NCBI GenBank assembly: GCA_907165135.1
Contig: OU015567.1
Location: 13,831,001-13,895,000 of the forward strand
Length of the DNA: 64,000 bases
Direction of reading: 5' to 3'
From: Oikopleura dioica
Taxonomy: Eukaryota > Chordata > Appendicularia > Copelata > Oikopleuridae
Under the pieces are notes generated by a model that did not search any database, was not told the DNA's origin, and worked only from the letters and a program-made list of their open reading frames with translations. This document shows positions 23,366 to 35,855 of the stretch, piece by piece; position 1 is the stretch's first letter; each line of letters opens with the position of its first letter. Position numbers and translations under genes: made by a program.

Positions 23366-23800
23366 TTATTTGACCAAAAGTTCATTCGCTCCTTCTTCCC
23401 AAATTATAATTCCAGATGAAATTTCTTGCTCCGTTCTTCTCAAAATTACTCGTGGCTTTTGTTCTTCGTTACAGTGGTGTCGCATTTTTACAGTCATCGA
23501 TCGGAAGAGTCGGTTTTTCCGGTTGAAATACGGAGTCGTTGGTTTTTCCTCGGAGTTCAAAGTTGAGCGATCGAAGATTTTTGCGAGATTTTTGAAACTG
23601 CTTCTAAGGGTCTTGATTTTCTTGGCCCGGACGCTGGAATTGGATTTGTTGAGAATTGAGCTTTCAGCGACGGCTTCGCGGCGGAGATCGAGCTCGGATC
23701 GAACTGTCCCGTCTTTTCGGAGCTTTAGAGGTGGTGGAACCAGGTTGCGATCCATGATTGCTGGGTCAAAGCTTCGTCGGGTTTTTCTGATAGCAGGCAT
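23366..23800 (-). CDS. 144-residue basic protein, unknown
   Basis: One uninterrupted frame, start MPAIRKTRRSFDPAIMDRN, stop just after GANELLVK. It is basic and polar with no membrane segment or recognisable domain; codon use looks genuine (C/G-ending third bases, few rare codons) compared with the other frames. The neighbour upstream (23870-24150) has an open frame without convincing coding character. I do not recognise a family. Confidence 0.55.
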   Translation of the reverse strand: MPAIRKTRRSFDPAIMDRNLVPPPLKLRKDGTVRSELDLRREAVAESSILNKSNSSVRAKKIKTLRSSFKNLAKIFDRSTLNSEEKPTTPYFNRKNRLFRSMTVKMRHHCNEEQKPRVILRRTEQEISSGIIIWEEGANELLVK

Positions 23801-24149
23801 TGTATTCTTTTTTACGAGGATTCTTGCGTTTTATTGGAAACGAGAGGATGATATGACTTCCGGATGGAATTAACGATCCTTAAATCGGTATTGGTGGCGC
23901 TGTTTGGTCACCTGGTCACAGTCGCCTGGTCGCGAGAAATGAACCTGCTGGTAATCAAGCGCATGTGCGCGCAGTCTAGCCGGAAGATCGTCAGCTGGCA
24001 CGAGCGACACGGATATACATCCCCTGCCAGGTGCACCTGCTGATATGGTGACAGTTCCTGAGAAAACAGAAACAATTAAACCCATCTCAAAGTTCATCGA
24101 TGCTTTTCTTTCAAAACAAGAATGGTCAGTTTTAATCACTCCCCTCAAA

Positions 24150-25635
24150 ATTTCATGCTTTCAAAAACTGGCAAAAGAAAGCTTCGCGGCTTGAAATCAA
24201 GAAAAGTGCACCCCTCGGTATTTCGATATTCGTTTAGATGACTGTAATTTCTTGATTTTCAAAAGATGCTGCTTCTTACTAATCAAGAAGCAATATTCAA
24301 ATAAACAAAAAATACATTTTCGAGGAATTTAAAAAAGGGTTGAGAGTGTTTCTTTTTGTTTCCGCAATTCGAAGTTTGTTCATTGTTTTGACAAATAAAG
24401 GAAGAGGATAAAAGAGGGAGAGAGCGGCGAAGAAGAGTACTATTTATTCAGTGATACGTTCAACCCCTTTTGAGTGAGTCAAACCAACGACCAGAGCACT
24501 TTCAGCGAACAATACAGGGCTCTCTACTATCGTCTCTATTCATGTCTTTTGTTACTTCCTTTTTTATATTACTTTCATCCCTTTGTTTTAAAATTAGAGC
24601 AGCGCTCTTTTGGGCTTGAAATTTCTTCTGGCTATTTTTCGAAAAATCAATTAGAAACCCTAACCCAACCCTACTAAAAGATTTTTTGTAAGAATTCTAA
24701 AAAGAATTATTAAGGGGGTATCTGAGCTAAATTCATGACAAATTTCTTCGACTTTTTATAAAGAAATCATTTATTTTCGATGTGTCTTTTCTTCAAGCCC
24801 AGAATAATAGGGTCTCGGTTGTTTGAAAGTAACAATTTTTGTAGAAAAATGTCTTTCATATAAACCCTTTTTATGTTTTCCCGCGAAATCTTTCAAACAA
24901 AAAGTCGACCAAAGAATGTCTCCAGTTATTGTGTTTGCAAGATAAAAGCGTTATTGTATCGACATAATGAAATTGAAAAGAAAGCATAATGCGCCAAACA
25001 AGGTACATTTCTTCTATTCTCCCTTATTGTCTTTTTTTTGTCGCCACTTGAAATCCTATGTCTCGGCGTTATTTTACGAGCCAGCTCGTCCATCAAAAAA
25101 TGCGAAGTCGTTTTTTCACGGTGGCTAAGCTCAAAAGGCCCCTTTTTTCGTAATAATTTTTACGACCCAACTTTTTTCTTCTTTTCCAACAATAGTAGTA
25201 ATAATTTTTCTAGCGCTCTCTTGCGCTGGCCAAAAGAGAAAACGCGAGTTATTCTTCTTTCAAAAAACGGCTCCGACCAGAGCGCGACAAAGACCCCAGG
25301 AGAGGGACAAAAGAGCACAGCAGCTAGTAGACTCCTTAAGACAATACACTGAACAGCCACCCTTACTCCTGGGCGAGCTTTTCAAGCCGCTCTTAAGAAA
25401 ACTTGAAGCTCCCCTCTTGCCATTCAGTTTTAAACCAACTCCGAAAACAGAAAAAAAGAGAGGGAGAGAGAGCCCTAAGAAGAAAAAAAATAAAGAAAAA
25501 GAAAAACACAAAGTTTCGACTTTGACTTTTCGCCGAGTTCGGAAGTTGATTCGAATTTTTTCACCTTAGGCTCGGCCCAGGCGAGCTGAGAAAAAACACG
25601 AGCTGGAGCAGAACACGACGAATACAACGAGCAAC
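24150..25635. other. Intergenic region upstream of the Sox gene
   Basis: No gene supported. It contains CATTGTTTTGACAAATAAAG near 24379 (Sox-like CATTGTT), purine-rich stretches and several TTTTTTC runs; probably promoter and regulatory sequence of the Sox gene. Confidence 0.4.
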
Positions 25636-27897
25636 ATGGAAAACAAGGAAGTGAGAGTGAAAAGACCGATGAATGCCTTCATGGTCTGGTCGAGAGAACA
25701 GAGGAAGATTTTATCAAAGGTAAGAGAAGAATTTTTTTCTTTGTTTATTGTAAGGTTTATTTCTTTTTTTTGATTTTTTGAAATCATGGAGGAGTAAGAA
25801 ATTAAGTATTTCTTTGTAGCAATTTCCAAAGATGCATAATTCTGAAATTTCGCGAAATTTGGGCGAGCGCTGGAGGCAACTAAACGAGGATGAAAAGATA
25901 CCATTCGTGGACGAGGCGAAACGGTTGAGAGCGCAGCACATGAAAGAGCACCCGGATTACAAGTACCGTCCTCGTCGCCGCCAACGGGTTAGTCTTTTTA
26001 ACCTTTCGAGAAATTAAATGTTGAATTTTCGATTGCGACTATAACGAGTCTTTTTTAGCCAAGTGACTCTTCAAAAGCCGAAACAGCTAGAACAGAGCTT
26101 CCAGCCCCTGCTCAGGTAATAATAAGTGCATCAGATGATAAAAATACGCTGATGCCAATTTTGTTTTATGAATTGAAAATATCTCCTTTGAGCTCCCATT
26201 CTAAAGGGACAATAGGGCTTGATGAAAGACTTGAGTTGTTGGGAACTAAATGGAACAATGGAGCATATTGTACTGCGCTCGGCTCAAGTTCTTTGACGCA
26301 GGAGCGCAATACTGTGCCTTATCTCTGTAAAATATAGCCAGAATTTGAATATTTTCTATCTCATCGCAGGCTTTTTTTGCTTGATTATCCAAAATTATCT
26401 TCGCTGATTTGAGCCGAAAACTGCTCTTTGATTGCCCCAAATATCTTTGGGAAAAATCTCTAGGGCCTCTGAATCGTCAAATCAACTATTTAGGGACCTT
26501 TTTCTGAAGAAATATTGATTGTTTTGGCCTTATAGATTTAGTTTCAATCCAAAAATTTATCAGAATTAGGAATTTTGACCTCGTCTTTTGGGTCCAAATC
26601 CCAGATTCTTCAACTAGAAAGTCACATGGGCATTATTTTGTTACGAAAGTTACTGATGCCTGTGAACAACAATTTGACCTCTTATTGTGATGGACGAGCT
26701 AACAATAGCGCGCCAAATTGGTGGCCTCACCAAGCTGGCGAAATTGATTTCGCCATGAATGGGAAAAATAAAAATTCTTGAATAGCTGGGTATTATGGTG
26801 AGCCCATTGTTGCAGCGAACTCAAGTCGTTTTTATCAAGAGGCATTGTCCCGGACACAGAATGGGTTTCAATGGGCCGGCTTTTTTAACGCTTTGAATAG
26901 CGCTAGAATCTACGTTTAGGCGCCGAAGTTGTCCGTTGGCGAGCCGAAAGTGACTACAGTAGTCGCTGGAAATGGCGAAATCAGAAGCCCACTGCCAGTG
27001 GTTCAGATGCAGCCTGGAACGAACATTATGCAGTCCTCGCTCAACTTCATTCCTTATCAAACATACACCCAGCATCCTAACATTCAACATGCAACTGTTT
27101 TACAAGAGGTAACCTCATTTCATTCATTCATCCTTCATTCAGCTTATCAATTTTTAGACGATGGACGTAGAGCCAAACGTAGTCCCAATTGACGAAGGAG
27201 AAAACATCGTCCTAGGAAAAGTAGAGCCAATCAAGTCTGAACCGCTAGAAACCGTCACTTCCACTGGACAAGAGCCCAGCATAGATATTCCTGTCACTTC
27301 TGTCGCCGAATTTAGCCAGCTTCAAGCCGGTCAGCCCCGTTTCTCAAATATTTTTCTCATGATTCTTTTAGTCGATCAAAAGCCAATAATAAGAAAACGA
27401 GAGCCATCCCGTCTTTGTCTCATCAAAGGAGATCATTTAGTACACATTGAAGAATCAGAAGCGTTAGCGGAAATTTTAGGTAAAATCTTAATCATGAACA
27501 AAATTTTAATTCATTTTCAGCGAAGCAAGAGTCGCCCTCCTTGCGGGATGTCACCTTTCACTTCAAATCAGAAAACATGAGCCAGATAGCAAGGCAATCT
27601 TCCCATCCCGAACCACAGTTTGTCCCGCAGGTCCAAACAATCTACACCAGAGCCGATTCAAATGGGAAAATGTTGACCCCCGTATCGATACACAATCACG
27701 TAAGCCCATCAAAACCCGACAAGCACTAACCCAATCGCTAGAGTCAGCCAGCAATGATCCAGCCTTCTCAATTTCAACCATGGTACGCAACAGGTGGTCA
27801 ACCCGGCCACGTGATCATCGTCCCAACACCGTCAATGATTCCCCAGTCCGGTCTAGTCCCAGTCGACCAGTCTGTCCGAGTAGAGGGACAGTTCTGA
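25636..27897 (+). CDS. SoxB-type HMG-box transcription factor
   Basis: Eight exons: 25636-25719, 25820-25987, 26059-26115, 26920-27108, 27158-27329, 27372-27479, 27521-27699, 27742-27897. The HMG box starts at the N-terminus: [59 protein letters not shown]. The RPMNAFMVW signature marks a Sox protein, and KMHNSEIS with [22 protein letters not shown] is the SoxB/SoxC wording, best SoxB. The box is split by an intron after SK. The C-terminal half is Pro/Gln/Val-rich and low in recognisable motifs, as in trans-activating tails. It acts in the nucleus, probably in neural or early ectodermal patterning. The 804-nt intron 26116-26919 contains no gene. Confidence 0.92.
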
Positions 27898-28061
27898 TAT
27901 TTACTTGAAAAAAGTTCAACAACTTATACAAAGAATAAACAATAAATCACACAAAAACGTTGATAATCAATTTGCGATTCTAGTTCATATTTTCTCTAGA
28001 CCAGCAATTCCATGAGCGTTGAAATGATTTTATTGACATTGAAAAGAAAAGCGATTTACTA

Positions 28062-28827
28062 ATGCCAGAGAATATAAGTCTCCAAACTACGACTGAAACA
28101 GCTGGTTCAGCAACAAACAGACATCCTCGTATAAATGACCCTCCACCACCTTACAAACGAGGGGATCCGCCACCAGCATATGCAGAGATAGAGGTATCAA
28201 GATCTTACTTTGAAATTTGAACTGAATCTTATTCCATAAAAGTTCAATTCACGAAGAGATTTCATCCTCGAAGTCATTCCAGAGAGTCCAACGCCATCGT
28301 TTCAAACATCATTGGGAGACACATTCGCAATTTACGAAAACCCAACTCTCGCAGGCTCCACTAGAGGAGGGCGCCAAGATAAATTCTCGAGGGTTTACTT
28401 GTGGCTTGTTCTATTTCTCGGGTAATTTTTCTAAGAATTTCTTATTGTCATTGTATCCTTCATTCAGACTCGTTGCATTGAGATATCTTTTCTTTACATG
28501 GCAGCTATCAAGAGTTGCATCTAAATTTGATCATCACGATTCTCCCGATTACTTTATTTCGTGGAAAGAGGACCCTGATTTGTTACATGACGAGACTAAA
28601 ACGGTATGATTTTTATTAAATTAAATTGGTCTCTACCTTTTAGGAAGGAGCTAGAAGGAGAAAAAGTCCACTTTTACACAAACACAGAAGAAGAGGAAGA
28701 TAAGGAAATTTTCTTCGTGACTAAAAAGCATTCATCTTCTGGTTCAATGAATTCAGTGTCGATTACTTCTCAGAAAACTTCTGACACAGGCAATAATTCC
28801 AACACAACCTCGAATCTCCCCCCTTGA
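28062..28827 (+). CDS. Single-pass membrane protein with PPxY motifs
   Basis: Four exons: 28062-28193, 28243-28422, 28468-28603, 28648-28827. The N-terminal cytoplasmic part has two WW-domain ligands, PPPPYK and PPPAY, eight residues apart. One hydrophobic helix (VYLWLVLFLG-LVALRYLFF) spans exons 2-3. The C-terminus is acidic, then Ser/Thr-rich ending SNLPP. PPxY membrane proteins commonly recruit Nedd4-type ubiquitin ligases. The last exon can start at 28644 or 28648 (AG...AAG tandem acceptor); only the second keeps the long frame. It starts 164 bp after the Sox stop, so co-transcription is possible. Confidence 0.75.
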
Positions 28828-28829
28828 AC

Positions 28830-30184
28830 ACCCGTAAGAGGGACTTTTTAAAGCTTTTTTTCTGAAGTACTTACTGTTCCACCTTTATCAATAAAAATTA
28901 ATTCACACACAAAATGTCTCGCAATTTGAATTTCACGTTCTCGTAGCTATTAAAAATTGGCGACGAGTCGCTGCTAATTCCCGATCCAGCTCGTTTATTT
29001 GAAAATCGGGTACTTTGACGAACCAGATCAAGCTAAAAATTATCCGCTAATACATTCAATCTTGTAGATTTTTTCGGGAATAAATTTTGTTGAACATCAA
29101 ATTTGACGAGTTCATTTTCAAAGAGAGAGCGTTAAATCGAATGAAAACTTTTCATTACCACGCCTTGCCACTAAGCCCCTTGATGTTAAAAACGAGAGAA
29201 TATGGTTATACAGAATTATTATTAAGAGTTGGTCGTTGTTCAGCATTTCGCAAGTTTCGTTAATTTTACTAACATGCATGGACACTAAAGTCCTCTTTTG
29301 TGGTTCAAAACAAGTTTAGGGTAAGGTTTCCCTCACTTAGCATAATTTTTGGGTGTGGGATTACCGTTTGTCATTGAAATAAAGAAAAAAATAATACCAT
29401 ACAGAAGTATACAAAAGAAGTGGACTCGTTTAGCAGGATTTTTGTAGAAGGCAAACTTATAACAAGGCTCGACCGGTCGGGCGGTTGAGGAAACTATCAG
29501 ATTATTGACCAATACGTATGACCTTGTAGCCCTAGTGTGATCTTGCCGTCCGCTAAGCCATTTTTTCATGAAAATGAAGGCTTCAGGATGAAACTATGTG
29601 TCCATCCACTGGTTGATTACGAGTTTGGTATTAATACTGTTTAAATTATTGATATAATTTAATCAAATATTTCGGATAATATTTTAACGCACCTTATCTG
29701 CTCGTTTTCTACTGGAAACATTTTTGCGGGTTGTAGTTCTTAAGTGCTATTCAAGAGGAATTTCCAGTACCCGGTCTTCCTTTAGACTCTCATGCTTGGA
29801 GATCTTGAACTCTGATGACTTGGAACAGTTAAATTAAATTGGATCGCTTCGCAGTGAATTTCAAAGGATCTTTTTCTTTCTAAAATGCGCCATGAATATT
29901 CAGAATATTCTAGTTTCGGAGATTTTTCTTAAATTTTCAGTTTTTTCCGTTAATTTTAATTACATGTTAGCGGTTGAATTTCTTTTCTTTATTTGGTGTC
30001 CAGCACGACCAAAGCAAAGAATTATCTGAAACATCGATGCTGACTTAATGGTTTTGTTTATGGTGCAACCATAACCCTTCACGTTTGTAACGGTGCTCAG
30101 GAGCGCCGCACTCGATTTCACGAGCGCGCGCGCAGTGTTTTTATGCTAAAAAGGCTAAGATACTGAGCCCGAAAGAGTACTAAA
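28830..30184. other. Gene-poor interval
   Basis: About 1.35 kb without any supportable coding region on either strand; AT-rich with short ORFs only. Confidence 0.5.
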
Positions 30185-31902
30185 ATGAAGTTTTCCAAGA
30201 TTGTCGCTTCCGCCGGTTTCACTGCAAATGCTGCTAGAGATGCCTGTTCACATAATCCTTGTGAATTCAAATGCACACGTAAGTTTTAAGGTGGAGTTTT
30301 TTTCATTGCAAAACAAATATTCTTTCGTACTTACTTATGGTCATTACAGTCGAATCTCTGTTAGATAGAACATGCATTTTTTGTTACAATTAAAATAATT
30401 AGTAGTACATTATTTCCGTAAATAGCCTTTAAACTAGAAATTCAAGCAGTAAAACGACTGAAAAACGATTAATTTAAAACCGCCGAAAAATTTTTCTCGT
30501 AGCTTTATCGAGGATATAACCCTAACGTCAGCAATGCTGCAGTAGAAAAATTTTGATCTGGTGTAACTTAATTATCTCAAGTCAGAATTCCAACTAGTAA
30601 GTGATAGTTTCGTTCGTCGTGTGTGAAATTGATTCCTCGAGTGATGCTCAAATAATTTACCATGGAAAATCTTGTACTCCAATCTGTCTTGTGACGGATT
30701 TTGTAAGATAAAAAATGTTTTGATTTTTATTATCTCAGCGTTTTCGGAAAGCTGCTCATTTCGTTCGGAAGGGTGGTATTTTCTAACTTCCTAAAGATGA
30801 AATTTTGAATTAAATTTAGAAATTTAGAATTTAGAAAAATTTAGAAATTCTAAAGCACTCACTCTTATTGAATCACTTCAAATTATACGAGATAATTGTT
30901 TATACGAGTCGTATAATACGACGGTTATTTTGGTTGTTATCACATCCAGTTAATTGCTTTCGTTATTAGCGTTAATAACAGCCCTAGTTGTAATGTTAGC
31001 CACAAACATCAAATCTAAACCGTAAACTTTGCAAGTTACAAGCTGCTACCCTAGCTTCATTGAAATATTTTGCCAACTGCGTATTACTAACGTGACGAAG
31101 TTTTCAGTAAAAACAGGAGCCGGAGGTTTTCTTTGTCTTTTCGCAAAGTAAAAATGAATGTTTTTAGTTTAGATTAACGTCGTTTTCCGCAACGGAACAA
31201 GCCTTTGTCGGCTTAAGTTGAGTGGAACACAAAACATAAGCTTTCTTTTTTCTAGCGATCGACGACGTCAAGTTCACCTGTTCCTGCCCTGAGGGGTACG
31301 ACATCGCTGCTTTCGATAAAAAGCGCTGCGTCGATATCGACGAGTGCGCAAATCTGGACTTATCTCCGTGCTCCAAAGCCGAGAGTTGCTACAATTTCGA
31401 TGGCGGTTTCGAATGCGTCTGCGACAAAGTCAACACTGGATTCAAAGATGGAAAGTGCCAATTCGAAGATCCCTGCGAAAGCTTTCCTTGTGGAAAACTC
31501 AGAAATTGCGTCTTGGATGAAGATAATTCTCCCCGATGCGAACTCAATATCCTTACTTATTACAAAAAAGCTAAAAATTTAAGTGAAAACATTCGCGCCC
31601 GTCTTGGTTCAGCGCTGAATCGAGGACGAGGTCGAAATTTAAAGCGACTTCAAGTGGTCGAAGATCAGTTCAGAAAATATTTGATCGAAAGAAATGACGA
31701 TTGTGAGTATCAGGTAGATGCGTTAGAGACGGTTCTCAAATCGGTGGAGAGCAAGTTGGACCATCTATCCGATGCCGAGGTGGAGGAACATGTTTTCATG
31801 CTGGAAGAAATCTTTGGCGGCAAAATGCTTTGCTTAGATAGTGTAGGACACGAACTGGCGATAGAAATGAAGATTGATAGGAAAAAGCACGCCAATAATT
31901 AG
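30185..31902 (+). CDS. Secreted calcium-binding EGF-like protein
   Basis: Two exons, 30185-30278 and 31256-31902, flank a 977-nt intron. The N-terminus is a weak signal peptide (MKFSKIVASAGFTANAARDA). Then come Cys-rich EGF-like modules: CSHNPCEFKC...CSCPEGYD, a calcium-binding type DIDECANLDLSPC...CYNFDGGFECVCD, and a third CESFPCGKLRNC. The C-terminal 120 residues are helical and charged with two more Cys. Likely an extracellular matrix or house-associated protein; the family is not recognised. TAG at 31900-31902 is followed by AATAAA near 31947. Confidence 0.8.
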
Positions 31903-31989
31903 TTAAAAAGCTTCAAATATTATTTGCTAACCATATTCAATTGTAAATAAATCCATTCAAGAAAATTATTCTTTATTATGTGTTCATAT

Positions 31990-32636
31990 TAAAAAAGAAT
32001 TCTTGCGGTAAGTTTATGAAAAAGATTTTTGAGCAAATCGAAATTTTTTTTGTGTTCTCTTCCATGTCTCCAAGTAGGCATTGTAAAAATCAAACGGGCG
32101 AATGAAATTACAATTTATAAGCATAACCCTTTGTTTCTTAATATTAAATATCAAGAAGAAAACATAAAATTGTAAGTACATGTCAAGTGTCGTAATGTTA
32201 TTTATGTTGCATAAACTCACGTTTGTTATTAATAATAGCGCGTCGTGGCCGACTTGTAATCATTTTTTTAGATAGTAATGTTTATGATGATTACTCAACT
32301 TAAAATTACTAATTTGCAACTGCAAATTGCCGTCAATACTTTCGCTGGATTTCTCAGAAAAGCATCGGAAAGGGCAAAAGTAAATACAGTGCTAACTTTT
32401 ATAGATTACTGTTCTCGCATTTATTTGCATGGTGGTCGCAGTCTATTGACCTTGCTATATTGCTATAAAAGTGCCCGGTGTTTGCCGAACTTAGAAGAGA
32501 AAAGAAATCTAATTTAACGATATTCTAGTTGAATTACAAAGCATAGCATAACAAGTGCAAACATTACGTACCTAATAAATATAGCTTTAAATACTTGTTC
32601 CGTCTTGGCCTTTCCGTTCAGAAAAGAGAGAAAATC
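31990..32636. other. Intergenic, no gene seen
   Basis: AT-rich. A good pyrimidine-rich acceptor (CCTTTCCGTTCAG) ends near 32620, about 16 nt before the SLC43 start codon, a candidate spliced-leader acceptor. Confidence 0.4.
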
Positions 32637-34208
32637 ATGAGTGAAGGAAAAGCAACAATTTTTCTTGCTGTTTTGGAGACATTTCTTTGTTGTGGGACAA
32701 TTTTTGGCTGGGCGAACTTAGTGAAGATATTTTACGAAGAGGGTTTTTACAGGAAATGACTTTCAAAGTATTTATAGCGATTTCTTCTTCATGAAATAGA
32801 GAATCATCATCTCGATCGGACGAATTTGTAAGTCAAAAAAGTGAAGGGAGAACCGATGCAGAGCAAAAAGCCGAGCTCAATTCGATATTCGCCATTGGGT
32901 CCAGCTTAACATCTTTTGGAACAATCGTCTTTGGCGCTGTTTTTGACAAATTCGGAAGCTTCTGGACCCGAACCTTTGCCGTCTTCTTATGCTTCATTGG
33001 AAACGCCTGTCTATTTCTTGCTTCTCCGAATGAGACCGATATGTAGGTCGTGTTTGTCCAAACAAATATTAATTCTGTTTTGTAGACTTGTCACAGTTGG
33101 CCTTGGATTCGTGGCTGTGGCGGGAGTGACCTTGTTGATAACTCAAATGCAAATCTGCAATTTGTTTGCTGAGTCGCGCGGCAAAGTCCTCAGCCTTTGT
33201 AACGGAGCGATGGATTCTAGCTCTGCATCTGCGCTGCTTCTCTATTCGATCTATTCTTGGTCGGGAAGCTATCACCTCGTCTGGATTTGTTTTACTTCAT
33301 TTCTTTCCTTGGCGATTTATCGGACAATGTTTGTTCTGCCAAAAACCATCATTCCTTACCCCCTTCCTGATGATTACAATCACACTCCTGCAGTTCGAAA
33401 TCTGTGTTCCAACGAAACGCAGTCTTTGGACGAATTCGAGGAAGAGAAAAAAGAACTCAACCCAGTCAAACCTAACATTGACCCATTTTTGTCTACGAAA
33501 GTGCTTTTCTCTCCACTTTTTTGGTCAAACACGATTTTCTTCACCATCCAAGTGTACCGTTCTTACAGTTATCTGGCGCTTGTGACTGATAGTACCGCGG
33601 AAATTATTCAACTTGCTGGGGAGAATTTGACGCTGGCGGAAGCGCAAGAAGAAGCTGGGGAGATGACAAAGCATTTTGCTTATGTTCAGTTTTTCGGAGT
33701 ATTCATTGCGTTTTTGAACGGATTTATTATCGACAAAGGTAGCACTGAAAAGTTGTATTTGAAGTTAGCTTTTTTAGTCATCGAAAAAACAAATGACATC
33801 CACAAAGGCCTATCCGCCGGAGTAGCCTGCACAAGCTCCCTTGGCATCGCCTTTTCAATCCTCTATCTCATCCCTTCCAAATATGCGCAGTACGGAACCA
33901 TGATCTTCTCTGTCTTTCATCGTTCATTTACATTTGGAATCAACGCCACTGTTATTGCGATGAGTTTTCCAATGGAGCATTTCGGCAAACTCTATGGCAT
34001 CGCTGGGGTAAGACTAAAATAATCTAAAGCAAGAGATTTATTCCTTATTTAGCTTGGAGGAGTAGTAGCGAGTTATGCAATCAATTTGACGATAAATCTC
34101 CTTCCCGAATACGGTCATTTTACTGTAAATAAGTTTATACTTCTGTTGGAAATTATCTCTTTTCTACATGCTCTGGTTGTACTCAGATATAGAAATCAAA
34201 AGCAATAA
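32637..34208 (+). CDS. SLC43-type major facilitator transporter
   Basis: Exons 32637-32752, 32800-33042, 33086-33738, 33778-34007, 34053-34208. The start MSEGKATIFLAVLETFLCCG...GWANLVKIFYEEGFY matches the first helix and EGFY turn of SLC43 amino-acid/nucleobase transporters, and LNSIFAIGSSLTSFGTIVFG...DKFGSFWTR the second and third helices with their linker. About a dozen hydrophobic segments are visible with a charged central loop. Substrate inferred as neutral amino acids or nucleobases at the plasma membrane. The first intron (32753-32799) is GA-AG and exactly 47 nt; no GT donor gives an open frame. The 39-nt interval 33739-33777 is bounded by GT...AG and keeps frame either way. Confidence 0.82.
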
Positions 34209-35855
34209 ATTCATTTTTTCTTGAAAATTTCTTGAACTCAAATTTTCTTGCGAGGAAACTTGTGTTTATGGCTAAGCAAGAAAAATATATGCTGGTTGAG
34301 GTTTGCGCGAAAGATACGTTTTGGCGTGTAGTACTTTGCGGGCGAATTTGGCCGAAAATTATTTTTCCTTCTTGCTGCGGGAAACATAATGCTCGTGCAA
34401 AGTATTTTTGGTGAAAATATTTACAGGGCAAAGAGCGACGAGAATAAGGGCCCTCCCTGCCCTCTCAGAACGCCGCTCAGCCTAAAAATGCATTTTGCCG
34501 CTAATGAGCTGCCCACTTTTTCAAACACAGAGAAACGGGGGAACTGAAGAAGTCTGAACTTCTTTCTCTTTCAAGCGGTAAGTTTATGTTTTGCTTGAAA
34601 ACGAATCGAGGGGGGACGCTGCTTTCTGTGGAAATACGATTTCCGACTTTAATACAACTCGAGTCAAGGCTCGTTTTTACAAGCTCGAACTTGGAAAACA
34701 CGTGTTTTTCGAATTCAAGTCTGAGAAAAGGACTTTAGACTCTAAAGTTTAGAGGAAATAATTTATTCAGCGAGGGAAAATCGAAAGGAACCAATTGACA
34801 AAGCCGAAGTAAAATCGCGCCAGGAATAGACGTTTTCGCGCCTCCAGGATCCGAGGGGGAACCATCCCTTCGGTTCGTTGTACATCTTTAAGGGGGCCAC
34901 AATGCTATCTTCTATAAAAAAACTAAATTTTCGAACCATACCATAGATATGTTCGATTCTCTTTAGTTGACGGAGAATATAACCCTAACCCTAACCCTAA
35001 TTTTTGACCCCTACACCCTTAATGGAGTAGCCCAGCTGGTTGAGCATATTGGTTATTCCTCGACTTCTTCCTCTTTCTCGACTAATCAAGGGGGTAAACA
35101 GAAACGACTGAATTCATAGAAGAGAAATTTGCACCCTTTTTATATCTCTCCGGATTAAAAATCGCTTCTTCTCTGTAAAATTGCAGATTTTCTGGGTGAC
35201 GAGCTGAAATCTGAAGAATAAAAAGGAGCACCAACAATTTCATCTTTGACAAAATGTTCAAACGATCTTGGGAGCCACTTCCTTTTATACCAAACTAGCT
35301 GAGCCGTTCCATTTTTAACTGAACCTCTGTCAATGATCATCGGTCTCTATTGAGCAAATGTCATTAGAATAACTGATTGGATTTTGAGCACTTGAAATCG
35401 GAGCTTTGAAAAAATGAGATGAGCTAATTTATCGCATTCACGGCGCCCATAGCGGAATATTTTCGCACGTGGTAAAACGTGCTCCAGTTTTTTCGCGTCC
35501 AAAATTCAAATATGGAAGATTTTTGAAACAATACCTATTTTTCTTGAAAAAACAGATAAGCCCTCTGTTTACGAGCATCTGTATAAAGAGGCACATTGTG
35601 GTGGTTGTGTTTTAATTTCGCCTGTCGCTGTGGTATTTCAATTTGGCCGCCCGGCGCAGATTGTGAACAGAGGACGCCCTTGATTTACCACGGGGCGGTC
35701 GCGCCACGAACCGGTATTCCGCTGCAATGCGTCCAAATTGCGACTTAATCGAATCCACAAAGAAACTCAAACGGAAAAGTTCAGGAACACTATCTGCACA
35801 ATGAACAACAACCGCAGCAAGAGAAAGAGTACAGAGACAAACGAAGAAGACGATC
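34209..35855. other. Gene-poor interval with telomere-like repeat
   Basis: No gene supported. It holds a short AACCCTAACCCTAACCCTAA run (about 34980-35000) followed at about 35027 by GTAGCCCAGCTGGTTGAGC, which fits a tRNA A-box but lacks a convincing B-box. Short open frames at 35155-35340 and 35612-35887 (minus) have no recognisable features. Confidence 0.45.

Noticed and set aside
23870-24148. 92-residue minus-strand ORF
   Set aside because: Contains internal inverted repeats of CCTGGTC/GACCAGG and no recognisable protein features.
32278-32517. 79-residue plus-strand ORF upstream of SLC43
   Set aside because: No domain, AT-rich codons, and no splice or homology support.
34980-35000. A true chromosome end
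   Set aside because: The telomere-like run is only about 20 bp and has unique sequence and genes on both sides.
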